Assembly (NCBI GenBank): GCA_020248945.1
Contig: JADCGQ010000004.1
Coordinates: 124,001 to 188,000, forward strand
From: Rubrivivax sp.
GTDB taxonomy: Bacteria > Pseudomonadota > Gammaproteobacteria > Burkholderiales > Burkholderiaceae_C
Direction: 5' to 3'
DNA: 64,000 bases
Positions 47,461-56,305 of the stretch are shown in pieces; within the stretch, counting starts at the first letter, position 1, and each line of letters begins with the position of its first letter. A program made the translations under genes and the position numbers. The notes beneath the pieces were generated by a model. That model ran no database searches. It was not told the origin of the DNA and saw only the letters and a program-made list of their open reading frames with translations.

Positions 47461-48749
47461 CCCTCGAGCTGCTGCGCCTGGCGCAGCGCCGCGAGCAGCG
47501 CGCGGTTGACCTCGGCCGGCCCGAGCAGCAGCCGCTCCGACCACTCGCGGATGTCGAACACCGACTCGGACTCGATCGCGCGCACCAGTTCGAGGTAGGG
47601 GCCGAAGGGGCCGTCGGCCGGCTCGTCGCCCAGCAGCGTCTGGCGCACCCGTTCGGGCACCGGCACGCTCTTCAGCAAATCGGCGAAGGGCTGCTGCAGC
47701 AGCTTGTCGAGCAGCGAGAACACGCCGCAGATGAACATCTCGCCGCGCATCTCGGTGTCGCTCTGGGCGCGGCCGAGTTCTTCCATCATCAGGCCGCGGC
47801 GCACGGCCGCGAACAGCAGTGGCTTGGCGTTGGCGCCCTTGCTCGACGAGGCCAGCAGCAGCGCCAGCCAGCGCTTCAGGCGCCCGTAGCCGAGCATCAT
47901 GATGGCGTGACCGAAGCTCGTGACCTCGGCACTCAGGCCAAAGGCCGGGGAATTGAGGTAGCGCAGCAGGCGGAACGCGAGCGTCGGGTCGCGCTTGAGC
48001 ACGGCCTCCAGGCGCTGCACCGGCTCTTCGCGGTCGACGCCCTGGATCAGCTCCATGACGACCTGGATGTCGGTGGCGATCTTGCTGCGGGCGGCGGCGG
48101 CCGGCATCGGGTCGTCGAAGGGCCAGCCCAGCACCGCAACGGCGCCGCGCTGGAAGGCGGCTTCGGCCGCGGCTGTGCTGCGCACGCCCGCCTGCACGGT
48201 GCTCACCTGGCGCACGCCCGGCGCGGGCGCCGCCGCGCCACGGCGGTCTTCGGCGGCATCGACCAGCGCGTGGCTGAAGCAGGCCAGCACCTCGGGTGCC
48301 ACCGGCACCACGGGCCGGCCCTTGATGAGCAGCACCGCGCCGGCAGCGCGCAGCTGCTGCAAGGCGGCGGCATGCGCGGGCTCGGTGGCCATGAAGGCCG
48401 GCACTTCGAGCATCAGGTGCGGAGCCGGCGGGGCCCGCATCACGGCATTCAGCAGCGCTTCTCCGGCGACGTTGAGCGACACCGGCGTGAGCGCCGGCGC
48501 GGCCGGGCGGCCCGCAGCGGCCTCGCGCGCGGCCTGCGGTTGCAGCGGGCGCAGCGTGAGCCTCAGGTCAGCGGGCTCGGCGGGCGCGGGCCACACCTCC
48601 TGCAGCGCCTGCATCAGCGCCGCCACGTCCAGCGGCGCATCGGTGCGCTCGGGAAACAGCGTCAGTCGCGTGGCGACCACCGCGCGCTGGCGGTCGATGA
48701 TCGGGCTGTAACCCAGGGCCAACTGACCCAGAACCGGTTGATCGAACAT
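47457..48749 (-). CDS. HDOD-domain protein with degenerate EAL-like N-terminus
   Basis: This 430-aa protein begins MFDQPVLGQLALGYSPIIDR, resembling the start of YuxH/CdgJ-type proteins in which an EAL-like domain without catalytic residues precedes HDOD. The HDOD part holds DPTLAFRLLRYLNSPAFGLS, then SFGHAIMMLGYGRLKRWLAL and CGVFSLLDKLL. HDOD proteins act as signalling scaffolds, often in motility. It starts 46 bp after flgL and is coupled to the multi-PAS kinase gene. Confidence 0.9.
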   Translation of the reverse strand: MFDQPVLGQLALGYSPIIDRQRAVVATRLTLFPERTDAPLDVAALMQALQEVWPAPAEPADLRLTLRPLQPQAAREAAAGRPAAPALTPVSLNVAGEALLNAVMRAPPAPHLMLEVPAFMATEPAHAAALQQLRAAGAVLLIKGRPVVPVAPEVLACFSHALVDAAEDRRGAAAPAPGVRQVSTVQAGVRSTAAAEAAFQRGAVAVLGWPFDDPMPAAAARSKIATDIQVVMELIQGVDREEPVQRLEAVLKRDPTLAFRLLRYLNSPAFGLSAEVTSFGHAIMMLGYGRLKRWLALLLASSSKGANAKPLLFAAVRRGLMMEELGRAQSDTEMRGEMFICGVFSLLDKLLQQPFADLLKSVPVPERVRQTLLGDEPADGPFGPYLELVRAIESESVFDIREWSERLLLGPAEVNRALLAALRQAQQLEG

Positions 48750-48795
48750 GGGGTGTGTCGCGCCGGGAAGGCGTCGTCCAGAAGAGGTTGAAGAG

Positions 48796-49722
48796 TCAGC
48801 GGAGGTACTCGAACAGGCTCATCTGCTGGACGATGGAATACGTCTTCAACGCCGCATCGTAGCCGGTCTGCCTGTTCTGGAAATCGGAGATCGCCGCCAG
48901 CAGATCGAGGTCTTCGGCCTCGGATCGTTCGGTCTGCGCGTCGAGCTTGGCCTGCTGCACGCGCTGCTCCAGGCCGTCGAGCCGGTTGAGCGATTCGCCG
49001 GCCCTCGAGCGCCACGACGCCAGCTGGTCTGACGCGATGTCGAACTCGCCCAGACCACGGCTCACGGTGGCGGCGATGTCGCTGCTGCTGCGGCCCGGCG
49101 TGTCGAGTTCCTCGATCACGCGGTCCATGGCATCGAACAGCGACACGGTGGTGCCCGGGCTGGCCGGGTCCTCGGCCTCGAGCCAGGCCGAGCGGCCGTC
49201 GATCGACAGCGGCGTGGCACTGCCAACCGCCGCCTGCAACTGCCCCGCGGTGCCGACGTAGGCCACGCCGCCGGGCGCGTCGACCAGCGGGGGCGTGTTG
49301 CTGCCCAGGCCGCCAAAGAGGTAGCGGCCGGCGCCGTCCTGCCGGTTGGCCACGGCCAGCAGGTCGTTGCGCAGGCCGCGGATGGAGTCGGCGATGGCCC
49401 GGCGTTCGCTGTCGCCGTAGCTGCCGTTGCCGGCCGAGACGAGCAGGTCGCGTGCCTGCGCCACCATCTCGCCGGCATTGCCCAAGGCGGACTCCGACAA
49501 GGCCATGGCGTTGCGGCTGGCATTGAGCGCGCGCAGTTGCGCATCGCTGCGCTGCTGCACGGCCAGGGCGCGTTCGGCCACCGCGGCGGCCGCGGGGTCG
49601 TCACTGGCGCGCAGCACGCGCTTGCCGCTGGTCAGGCGCTCCTGCGAATCCGTCAGCGCGGCCTGCCGCTTCTGCAGATTGCTGATCGAGGTTTCGTAGG
49701 CGTTGGAAGAGGCGATGCGCAT
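48796..49722 (-). CDS. flgL: Flagellar hook-filament junction protein FlgL
   Basis: This 308-aa flagellin-related protein starts MRIASSNAYETSISNLQKRQ and has the conserved LTSGKRVLRASDDPAAA and a C-terminal coiled coil ending SLFEYLR. It joins hook to filament with FlgK. A Met 24 nt upstream is possible but the MRI start fits the family. It is separated from flgK by a repeat (49755-49831). Confidence 0.94.
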   Translation of the reverse strand: MRIASSNAYETSISNLQKRQAALTDSQERLTSGKRVLRASDDPAAAAVAERALAVQQRSDAQLRALNASRNAMALSESALGNAGEMVAQARDLLVSAGNGSYGDSERRAIADSIRGLRNDLLAVANRQDGAGRYLFGGLGSNTPPLVDAPGGVAYVGTAGQLQAAVGSATPLSIDGRSAWLEAEDPASPGTTVSLFDAMDRVIEELDTPGRSSSDIAATVSRGLGEFDIASDQLASWRSRAGESLNRLDGLEQRVQQAKLDAQTERSEAEDLDLLAAISDFQNRQTGYDAALKTYSIVQQMSLFEYLR

Positions 49723-49754
49723 GGTCTGTTGTCTCGTCGGGTTCAACCAAGCTG

Positions 49755-49831
49755 CCGCCGCGGAACCGGCTTGGCCGGGCCGCTGGGGGCGCCCCCTCGC
49801 GGGGGAGCGCCGCAGGCGCTTCGGGGGTGGG
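49755..49831. repeat. GC-rich repeat, copy A (flgK-flgL gap)
   Basis: About 77 bp containing GCGGAACCGGC, GGGCCGCTGG, GCGCCCCCTCGCGGGGGAGC and TTCGGGGGTGGG. It is closely similar to the stretch at 56227-56305, in the same orientation. It forms strong GC hairpins (GGCGCCCCC pairs with GGGGGAGCGCC). It resembles dispersed intergenic repeats I recall from Burkholderiales genomes. Confidence 0.75.
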
Positions 49832-49834
49832 ACA

Positions 49835-51799
49835 TCAGTTTCCGGCGACGTCGATCAGTTGCTGGAACAGGGTCTGCGCCACCTGCAGTACCTTGGCGGC
49901 GGCCTGGTAGCTCTGCTGGTACTGGATCAGGCGCGCGGCCTCCTCGTCGAGGTTGACGCCGGACATGTCGGCGCGCAGCGTCTCGGCCTGCCCGGCCACG
50001 GCCTGCGAGATGTTGGCCGACGAGGTGGCGCTCTGCACCCGCACGCCGATGTCCGCCAGCGCGTTGCTCCAGCTCTCGATAGGCGTGCGACCGCCAGTGA
50101 TGCCCATGTCGCGCAGCGCCTGCAACGCGGTGGCGTTGCCGTTGTTGGCGGCCACCGCACCGGGCGGCGTGGGCAGCACCGTGATCACGTCACCACTGCG
50201 CGGCACGCCCGACAGGCGCATCGAGAAGCCGTTGATGTCGGTGCCCGGCCCGGGGATGCTGCCGCCGGGCGTCCAGGTGGCGCTGCCGGTGCCGAGCAGG
50301 CCGCCGCCACCGTCGCGCAGCTCCCAGCTGTAGTCGCCGCTGTCACTGGTGAAGTTGATGGTGGCCGTGGCGCCGGCTATCGGCGTCGCGCCGCCGACCA
50401 TCGAGAACGAGGCCACCGCCGCGGTGCCGGTATTGGCCGGGCTGGGCGTGGCCACCAGCGGTGCGGCGGCGGCGATGTCCAGCGGGTGGTCGAGCAGCGC
50501 GGCAAAGCCGTTCGCGGCGCGCGACACCGGCTGCAGCCGGAAGCGGTCGCCGGGCTGCGGCGCCGGCGAGCCGAAGGTGATCTGCATGCCGTCGACCGTG
50601 TCGCCGTCGACCACCGCGGTCTGCAGGCCGTCGGTCAGGCGCGTCAGCATCCACGAGCCGGAGCCCGGGGTGGTCTCCTCGAGCGTGTACTCGCTGGCCT
50701 GGAGCTGCGACGAGTCCGTGATGCTCAGGCTGACCGAGCCGATGTAGCCGCCGCCGGCATCGCGGGCGTTGGCCATGTTCGACAGCACGCGGGCCTCGCC
50801 GATGGCGAACATCGGCGACGAGGGCACGCCGCCGGCCGGCGGCTGCAGGTTCAGGCCGACGCGCTGCTGCGCGTTGATGGCACCGCCCACCGACGCCGCC
50901 AGCTGCCCGATCAGCGCCCGCGCCTCGACCAGATCCTCGTTCTGGAAGCGCAGCAGGCCGGTCAGCGCGCCACCGGACAGCGCGGTTTCGTCGAGATCGC
51001 GGCGGGTCGATCCTTCGACCAGCGCGACGCCGAAGCGCGAGGGATCGGACCTGTCCTGCAGCAGCTTCAGCTCGGCCGCCTGCGTGCCGAGCACGAGGCG
51101 CTGGCCACCGCCGATGAACACCGACATCGAGCCGTCGCTGGTTTCCATGCGCGTGACCTGCACCTGCTCCGACAGCCGCGACAGCAAGCGGTCGCGCTCG
51201 TCGAGCAGATCGTTCGGGGGCTGGCCGAGGCCGCGCAGGTCGGTGATGCGGCGGTTGATGTCGGCAATGCCCTTGGCCAGACTGTTGATCTGCGACACGC
51301 TGACACGCAACTCCGCGCCGACACCGGCCTGCGCGTTGTCGAGCGCCTCGCCGGCCTCGACAAAGCGGTCGGCCAGGTCGCGCGAGCGCGCCAGCACGAC
51401 TTGCCGCGACGACAGGTCGTCGGGGCGGTTGGCCAGGTCGCCGAAGGCGTTCATCAACTCGTTGGTGGCGGCGCCGAGGCCGCCTTCGCCGAGCTTGAAC
51501 ACCTCTTCGAGCTTGCGCAGCTGCGACAGCCGCGCCGCGTCCATGGCCGAGGTCGAGCGGGCCGCGGCGGCCTCGCGCGTGAGGAAGGCGTCGTGGGCCC
51601 GCGTCACCGACTGCACATCGACACCGCGGCCGAAGAAGCCGGCGCCCGTGAACTGGCCCTCGGACGTGGTCAGCGACACCTGCTGCCGCGAGTAGCCGGA
51701 AACGCTGGCGTTGGCGATGTTGTGGCCGGTGACCTGCAGCCCGGCGTAGCTGGCTGCCATGGCCCTCATGCCCAGCGACATCAGCGGAGAGGCGCTCAT
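49835..51799 (-). CDS. flgK: Flagellar hook-associated protein FlgK
   Basis: This 654-aa protein starts MSASPLMSLGMRAMAASYAG and has the rod/hook N-terminal motif TGHNIANASVSGYSRQQV and the C-terminal NLDEEAARLIQYQQSYQAAA motif. Both helical ends form the junction core. The ATG at 51799 has GGGAGAA 7 nt upstream. Confidence 0.96.
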   Translation of the reverse strand: MSASPLMSLGMRAMAASYAGLQVTGHNIANASVSGYSRQQVSLTTSEGQFTGAGFFGRGVDVQSVTRAHDAFLTREAAAARSTSAMDAARLSQLRKLEEVFKLGEGGLGAATNELMNAFGDLANRPDDLSSRQVVLARSRDLADRFVEAGEALDNAQAGVGAELRVSVSQINSLAKGIADINRRITDLRGLGQPPNDLLDERDRLLSRLSEQVQVTRMETSDGSMSVFIGGGQRLVLGTQAAELKLLQDRSDPSRFGVALVEGSTRRDLDETALSGGALTGLLRFQNEDLVEARALIGQLAASVGGAINAQQRVGLNLQPPAGGVPSSPMFAIGEARVLSNMANARDAGGGYIGSVSLSITDSSQLQASEYTLEETTPGSGSWMLTRLTDGLQTAVVDGDTVDGMQITFGSPAPQPGDRFRLQPVSRAANGFAALLDHPLDIAAAAPLVATPSPANTGTAAVASFSMVGGATPIAGATATINFTSDSGDYSWELRDGGGGLLGTGSATWTPGGSIPGPGTDINGFSMRLSGVPRSGDVITVLPTPPGAVAANNGNATALQALRDMGITGGRTPIESWSNALADIGVRVQSATSSANISQAVAGQAETLRADMSGVNLDEEAARLIQYQQSYQAAAKVLQVAQTLFQQLIDVAGN

Positions 51800-51812
51800 C
51801 GTCGGTTCTCCC

Positions 51813-52736
51813 TCAAGCACTCAGCGTGCGCTGCAGCCGCAGCGTGGTGTTGATGACGCGCGTCAGCTTCTCGGCATAGGCCGGGTCGGTGGCGTAGCCG
51901 GCCTGCTGCAGCCCCTGCGCAAAGCGCGCCGCATGGCTGGCGTCACCCGCTTGCGCGGTGCGCGATTGCGCCGCCACGGCCTGCGTGGCTGCGGCGTAGC
52001 GCGGGCTGGACTTCATCATGCGGGCGTAGTCGGCAAAGCTCTCGGCGTAGCTGCCGTAGGCGCGGAATCTGGCCGTGACCTTCTGCGCCCGGCCTTCGAT
52101 GTACTCGGTCGTCGTGATCTCCGCGACCGGGCCCTTCCAGCTGCCGCCGGCCTTGATGCCGAACAGGTTGAAGCTCGGCGAGCCGTCGGCATGGCGGATC
52201 TCCTTGCGGCCCCAGCCGGTTTCGAGCGCCGCCTGCGACACCATGAACGGGGCTGGGATACCGGTATCGGCCTCGGCGCGCTGCGCCGCCGCGCTGTGCT
52301 GCTGCACGAAGCCGGCAGCGCCGGCCTGCGGCACGCGCACCGGCTGCGGCTGGGCGGCCAGCGGCGCGAGCGTGTTGTTGGCGCTGCCGAGCGTGGGAAT
52401 CGGCCCCGGCGCCAGGCCCATCTGGCGCTCGAGCTGCTTCTGGATCGCCTCCGACAAGCCGCCCAGGCGGCCCGAGAGCTGCTGCGCGAACTGGCCGTCG
52501 AGCATCGAGGTCGACAGGTTGCGGCCCGAGAGCTGGCCCTCGGCCTCGTCGCCGGCCAGCGTCGTCGAGCGCATCGACTTCAGCAGCTCGTTCATGAACA
52601 GCGTCTCGAACTGCTTCGAGGCCTCGCGCACGGCGCCGCGCGGGTCGGCCGCGGCGCGCCCGCGCAGCGCGTCGAGCGAGCGGGCGTCGAAGGCCAGGTT
52701 CGGCGCGTTCATGGCGCTGTTCAGTGACGAGCTCAT
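51813..52736 (-). CDS. flgJ: Flagellar rod-capping and peptidoglycan hydrolase FlgJ
   Basis: This 307-aa protein has an N-terminal rod-cap region (EASKQFETLFMNELLKSMRS) and a C-terminal glucosaminidase domain (SQAALETGWGRKEIRHADGS, FNLFGIKAGGSWKG, FRAYGSYAESFADYARMM). It opens the wall for rod assembly. The two-domain form is usual in beta- and gammaproteobacteria. Confidence 0.95.
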   Translation of the reverse strand: MSSSLNSAMNAPNLAFDARSLDALRGRAAADPRGAVREASKQFETLFMNELLKSMRSTTLAGDEAEGQLSGRNLSTSMLDGQFAQQLSGRLGGLSEAIQKQLERQMGLAPGPIPTLGSANNTLAPLAAQPQPVRVPQAGAAGFVQQHSAAAQRAEADTGIPAPFMVSQAALETGWGRKEIRHADGSPSFNLFGIKAGGSWKGPVAEITTTEYIEGRAQKVTARFRAYGSYAESFADYARMMKSSPRYAAATQAVAAQSRTAQAGDASHAARFAQGLQQAGYATDPAYAEKLTRVINTTLRLQRTLSA

Positions 52737-52738
52737 GC

Positions 52739-53881
52739 TCAGATCACCTCGATCTCGGCGCGCAGCGCGCCGGCGGTCTTCATGGCCTGCAGGATGGCCA
52801 GCAAGTCCATTGGCGTGGCACCCAGCGAGTTCAGGGCCTTCACGACATCGGCCAGCTTGGCGCCGGCCGGCAGCGCGATCAGCGCCCCGCCCTGCTGCGA
52901 GATGGCGATGTCGCTCTTCTCGGCCTGCACGGTCTGGCCGCCGGCCAGCGCGTTGGGCTGGCTGACCACGGGCGTGGTGCTGATGGTCACCGACAGGTTG
53001 CCGTGGGCCACGGCGCATGGCCCCAGCGTGACGGCGTCGTTGACGATCACCGAGCCCGTGCGTGCGTTCAGCACCACGCGCGCCGCTGGCTGCGCCAGCT
53101 GCACCGTGAGGTTCTCGATGGCAGCCAGGAAGGCCAGGCGCGCACCCGGCTGGGCCGGCATCTTCACGCGGACGCTGCGGCCGTCCAGCGGCGTCGCGGT
53201 GTCGTCGCCGTGGTGGCGGTTGATGGCCTCGGCGATGGCCGCTGCGGTGGCGTAGTCGCTGGCGTTGACACCCAGCGTGAGCGCCTCGCCGTCGAGCAGC
53301 GGCGTGGGCACGCTGCGCTCCACCGAGGCGCCTTCAGGGATGCGCCCGGCCGACAGGTGGTTGATCTGCACCTTGCTGCCGCCGGCGCTGGCGCCGGCCC
53401 CGCCGACCAGCAGGTTGCCCTGGGCGAGGGCGTAGATCTGGCCGTCGGCACCGCGCAGCGGCGTGGCGATCAACGTGCCGCCGCGCAGGCTCTTGGAGTT
53501 GCCCATCGAGCTGACGGTGACGTCGATCGTCTGTCCGGGTTGGGCAAAAGGCGGCAGCTGCGCCGTCACCAGCACCGCGGCCACGTTGCGCGGCGACAGG
53601 CTCACGCCCGGCGGCAGCGTGACGCCCAGCTGCTGCAGCAGCGACTGCAGGCTCTGCGTGGTGTTGGGCGACTGCGTGGCCTGGTCGCCGGTGCCGTCGA
53701 GCCCGACGACGAGGCCATAGCCCAGCAACTGGTTGCTGCGCACGCCCTGCACCGCGGCCAGTTCCTTGATGCGCACGTTGGCTTCCACCGGCATCGGCCA
53801 CCACAGCGCCGTGCTCGCGGCCAGGGCGGCCAGTACCAGCGTCCAGCGCATCAGTCGATCGGGGTCGGAGGGGCGGCTCAT
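52739..53881 (-). CDS. flgI: Flagellar P-ring protein FlgI
   Basis: This 380-aa protein has a signal peptide (about 1-34) followed by VRIKELAAVQGVRSNQLLGY and GLVVGLDGTGDQ, the FlgI N-terminus. It ends MDLLAILQAMKTAGALRAEI. It forms the bushing ring in the peptidoglycan layer. The start ATG is at 53881. Confidence 0.97.
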   Translation of the reverse strand: MSRPSDPDRLMRWTLVLAALAASTALWWPMPVEANVRIKELAAVQGVRSNQLLGYGLVVGLDGTGDQATQSPNTTQSLQSLLQQLGVTLPPGVSLSPRNVAAVLVTAQLPPFAQPGQTIDVTVSSMGNSKSLRGGTLIATPLRGADGQIYALAQGNLLVGGAGASAGGSKVQINHLSAGRIPEGASVERSVPTPLLDGEALTLGVNASDYATAAAIAEAINRHHGDDTATPLDGRSVRVKMPAQPGARLAFLAAIENLTVQLAQPAARVVLNARTGSVIVNDAVTLGPCAVAHGNLSVTISTTPVVSQPNALAGGQTVQAEKSDIAISQQGGALIALPAGAKLADVVKALNSLGATPMDLLAILQAMKTAGALRAEIEVI

Positions 53882-53895
53882 GGCTCGGATGGGGC

Positions 53896-54564
53896 TCAGA
53901 TGGGCAGGACGTTGATGAAGAAGCGCTGCAGCCAGCCCATGGCCTGGGCTTCGGCGGCAGCGCCGCGGCCGCGCTGCTCGAGCCGCACGTTGGCCAGCGC
54001 GGCGCTGGGCACGGTGTTGCCGCTCTGGATGGCGCGCGGATCGACCTGGCCTGAAAAGCGCAGCACGTCGATGTTCTGGTTCACGCCGATTTGCTTTTCG
54101 CCGGCCACCACCAGGTGGCCGTTGGGCAGCACCTGCTTCACGACCACGGTGATGGTGCCGCTGAAGTTGTTGCTGTTCTCGGTGCTGCCGCTGCCCTCTG
54201 AACTGGCCGTGGTGCTGGCGTCGGCGCTGGCGCGGCGCAGCGCGTTCGGGCTCACGCCCGGCAGCGCGGTGATGCCGCCCGACATGGCGCCGGACTTCTC
54301 CACCGAGCTCGTGCTCTTGGCGGTGGCCGTCACCTTCTCGACGATGTTCACCGTCAGCGTGTCGCCGACCAGGCGGGCGCGGTGGTCCTCGAACAGCGGT
54401 CGGTACGCCGCGGAGGCGAAGATGGAGCCGGTGGCCTGCGTGGGCGCGGCGGGCGCCGGTGCGGGCGGCGTCGGCCGGGTGTCGCCGACGTCGACGTGCG
54501 GGCCGATGTAGGCGCAGCCCGAGAGCAGCGCCGCCAGCAGCGGCAGCCAGGTGCTCGCGCGCAT
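53896..54564 (-). CDS. flgH: Flagellar L-ring lipoprotein FlgH
   Basis: This 222-aa protein has a lipoprotein signal with lipobox LLSGC, then GSIFASAAYRPLFEDHRARL and VGDTLTVNIVEKVTATAKS, both typical. It ends QAMGWLQRFFINVLPI. It forms the outer-membrane ring. Its ATG overlaps the flgG stop by one base (TGATG). Confidence 0.96.
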   Translation of the reverse strand: MRASTWLPLLAALLSGCAYIGPHVDVGDTRPTPPAPAPAAPTQATGSIFASAAYRPLFEDHRARLVGDTLTVNIVEKVTATAKSTSSVEKSGAMSGGITALPGVSPNALRRASADASTTASSEGSGSTENSNNFSGTITVVVKQVLPNGHLVVAGEKQIGVNQNIDVLRFSGQVDPRAIQSGNTVPSAALANVRLEQRGRGAAAEAQAMGWLQRFFINVLPI

Positions 54565-55346
54565 CACAGCTGCCCCAGACGCTGCAGCATCTGGTCCGAG
54601 GTCTGGATGGCCTTCGAGTTGAGCTCGTAGGCGCGCTGGGTGGCGATCATCGACACCAGCTCCTCGACGACGTTGACGTTGCTGCCCTCGACGAAGCCGC
54701 TCTGCAGCGCGCCCAGGCCGTTGGTGGTGGGTGCACCGGCCTGCGGCGCACCGCTGGCGGCGGTTTCGGCGTACAGGTTGCCGCCGCGGCTTTCGAGGCC
54801 GGCCGGGTTGACGAACGAGGCCAGCTGCAGCTGCCCCAGGTTCTGCGGCGCCACCTGTCCGGGGAGCGTGGCGTTCACGGTGCCGTCGGCGGCCACCGTC
54901 ACCGCGGTGGCGTTGGCAGGCACCGTGATGCCGGGCTGCACCGGGTTGCCGGCGTTGGTGACGAGCTGCCCGTTGGCGTCGACCTGGAACGCGCCATCGC
55001 GCGTGTAGCCGGTGGTGCCGTCGGGCAGCGTGATCTGGAAGAAGCCCTGGCCCTTGATCGCCAGGTCGAAGTTGTTGCCCGTCTGCTGCAGCGCGCCCTG
55101 CTGGAAGTTGCGCGTGGCCGACGCCGCCCGCACGCCCAGGCCCACCTGCAGGCCGGTGGGCAGCGTGGTCTGCTCGGCCGCGGCTGCGCCGGCGGGGCGC
55201 AGGTTCTGGTACATCAGGTCCTCGAACTGCACACCGGCGCGCTTGAAGCCGTTGGTGCCGACGTTGGCGAGGTTGTTCGAGATGGCGTCCAGCTTGGTTT
55301 GCTGGCCTTCCATGCCGGTCTTGGCGATCCAGAGTGAGCGAATCAT
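54564..55346 (-). CDS. flgG: Flagellar distal rod protein FlgG
   Basis: This 260-aa protein starts [20 protein letters not shown] and has the rod motif [20 protein letters not shown] and the C-terminal [20 protein letters not shown]. Length and motifs match FlgG (distal rod). Confidence 0.97.
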   Translation of the reverse strand: MIRSLWIAKTGMEGQQTKLDAISNNLANVGTNGFKRAGVQFEDLMYQNLRPAGAAAAEQTTLPTGLQVGLGVRAASATRNFQQGALQQTGNNFDLAIKGQGFFQITLPDGTTGYTRDGAFQVDANGQLVTNAGNPVQPGITVPANATAVTVAADGTVNATLPGQVAPQNLGQLQLASFVNPAGLESRGGNLYAETAASGAPQAGAPTTNGLGALQSGFVEGSNVNVVEELVSMIATQRAYELNSKAIQTSDQMLQRLGQL

Positions 55347-55470
55347 GGGGTGGTGCCTGAGGCCTTGAAGATGAATGGCATCTTCCGTCGGGCTTGAGGC
55401 AGGCCATGGGCCGAAAAGCGGGTTCGGCGGGGGCCAGTTCCGGGCTGGGTGTGCGCCTCGGCGCGCGCCG

Positions 55471-56205
55471 TCAGCCCGCCGACGGCGACAGCAGCTTCGC
55501 CGCCTGCTGCTCGCGCGCTTCGGCGCCCTGCAGCGCCTTCATCTGCTGCTCGAACTGGCGCGCCGCGGCGATCATCGCCACCATCGTCTCGACCGGGCTC
55601 ACGTTGGAGCCTTCGAGCATGCCGCTGCTCACGCGCGCGGTCGCGTCGGCCGGCAGGTCGGCACCGTCGCCGGCACGAAACAACCCGTCCGTGCCACGAA
55701 TCAGCGGCGCCTCGGGCGTGACCAGCTTCAGCCGACCCACAGGCTGCGGCCGGGCGTTGCCCACCGAGCTGGAGATGCTGCCGTCGACACCGATCTCGAT
55801 CTTGGCATTCAGGCCCACGGTGATCGGGCCGCCGTCGCCGAGCACCGGCAAGCCGGCGGGCGTGACGATCTGGCCCTGGGCGTCGACCTCCAGTGCACCA
55901 GCGCGCGTATAGGCCTCGGTGCCGTCGAGCGACTGCACGGCGAACCAGGCGTTGCCCTGCGCCGCGACGTCGAGGCTGCGGCCGGTGGCCTGCATCGCGC
56001 CGGGCCGCGAATCGTGGCCGATGGTGCTCTCCAGCACATAGGCGCGGGTGGTCGCGCCCTCGCCGCGCACCGGCACGGCGCGGAAGGCCTGCATCTCGGC
56101 GCGGAAGCCCGTGGTCGAGGCATTGGCCAGGTTGTTGGCGAGCGAGTCCTGGCGCTGCAGCGTCGCCTTCGCTCCGGCCATCGAGAGGTAGATGAGTCGA
56201 TCCAT
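55471..56205 (-). CDS. flgF: Flagellar proximal rod protein FlgF
   Basis: This 244-aa protein starts [20 protein letters not shown] and has [20 protein letters not shown] and, near the end, [20 protein letters not shown]. The 124-bp gap to flgG has no gene but holds a small AAGAT/ATCTT hairpin near 55368-55384. Confidence 0.95.
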   Translation of the reverse strand: MDRLIYLSMAGAKATLQRQDSLANNLANASTTGFRAEMQAFRAVPVRGEGATTRAYVLESTIGHDSRPGAMQATGRSLDVAAQGNAWFAVQSLDGTEAYTRAGALEVDAQGQIVTPAGLPVLGDGGPITVGLNAKIEIGVDGSISSSVGNARPQPVGRLKLVTPEAPLIRGTDGLFRAGDGADLPADATARVSSGMLEGSNVSPVETMVAMIAAARQFEQQMKALQGAEAREQQAAKLLSPSAG

Positions 56206-56226
56206 TTGAGCTCCGGGTCAAGCGGC

Positions 56227-56305
56227 CACCGCGGAACCGGCTCTGCCGGGCCGCTGGCGGCGCCCCCTTGAGGGGGAGCGGCGTCAGCCGCTCCGGGGGT
56301 GGGCC
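56227..56305. repeat. GC-rich repeat, copy B (flgE-flgF gap)
   Basis: About 79 bp matching copy A at 49755-49831 over its full length with scattered substitutions (GCGGAACCGGC, GGGCCGCTGG, GCGCCCCCTTGAGGGGGAGC, CTCCGGGGGTGGG). Both copies lie directly after the stop codon of a large hook gene (flgE here, flgK at copy A) in the same orientation. Confidence 0.75.
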
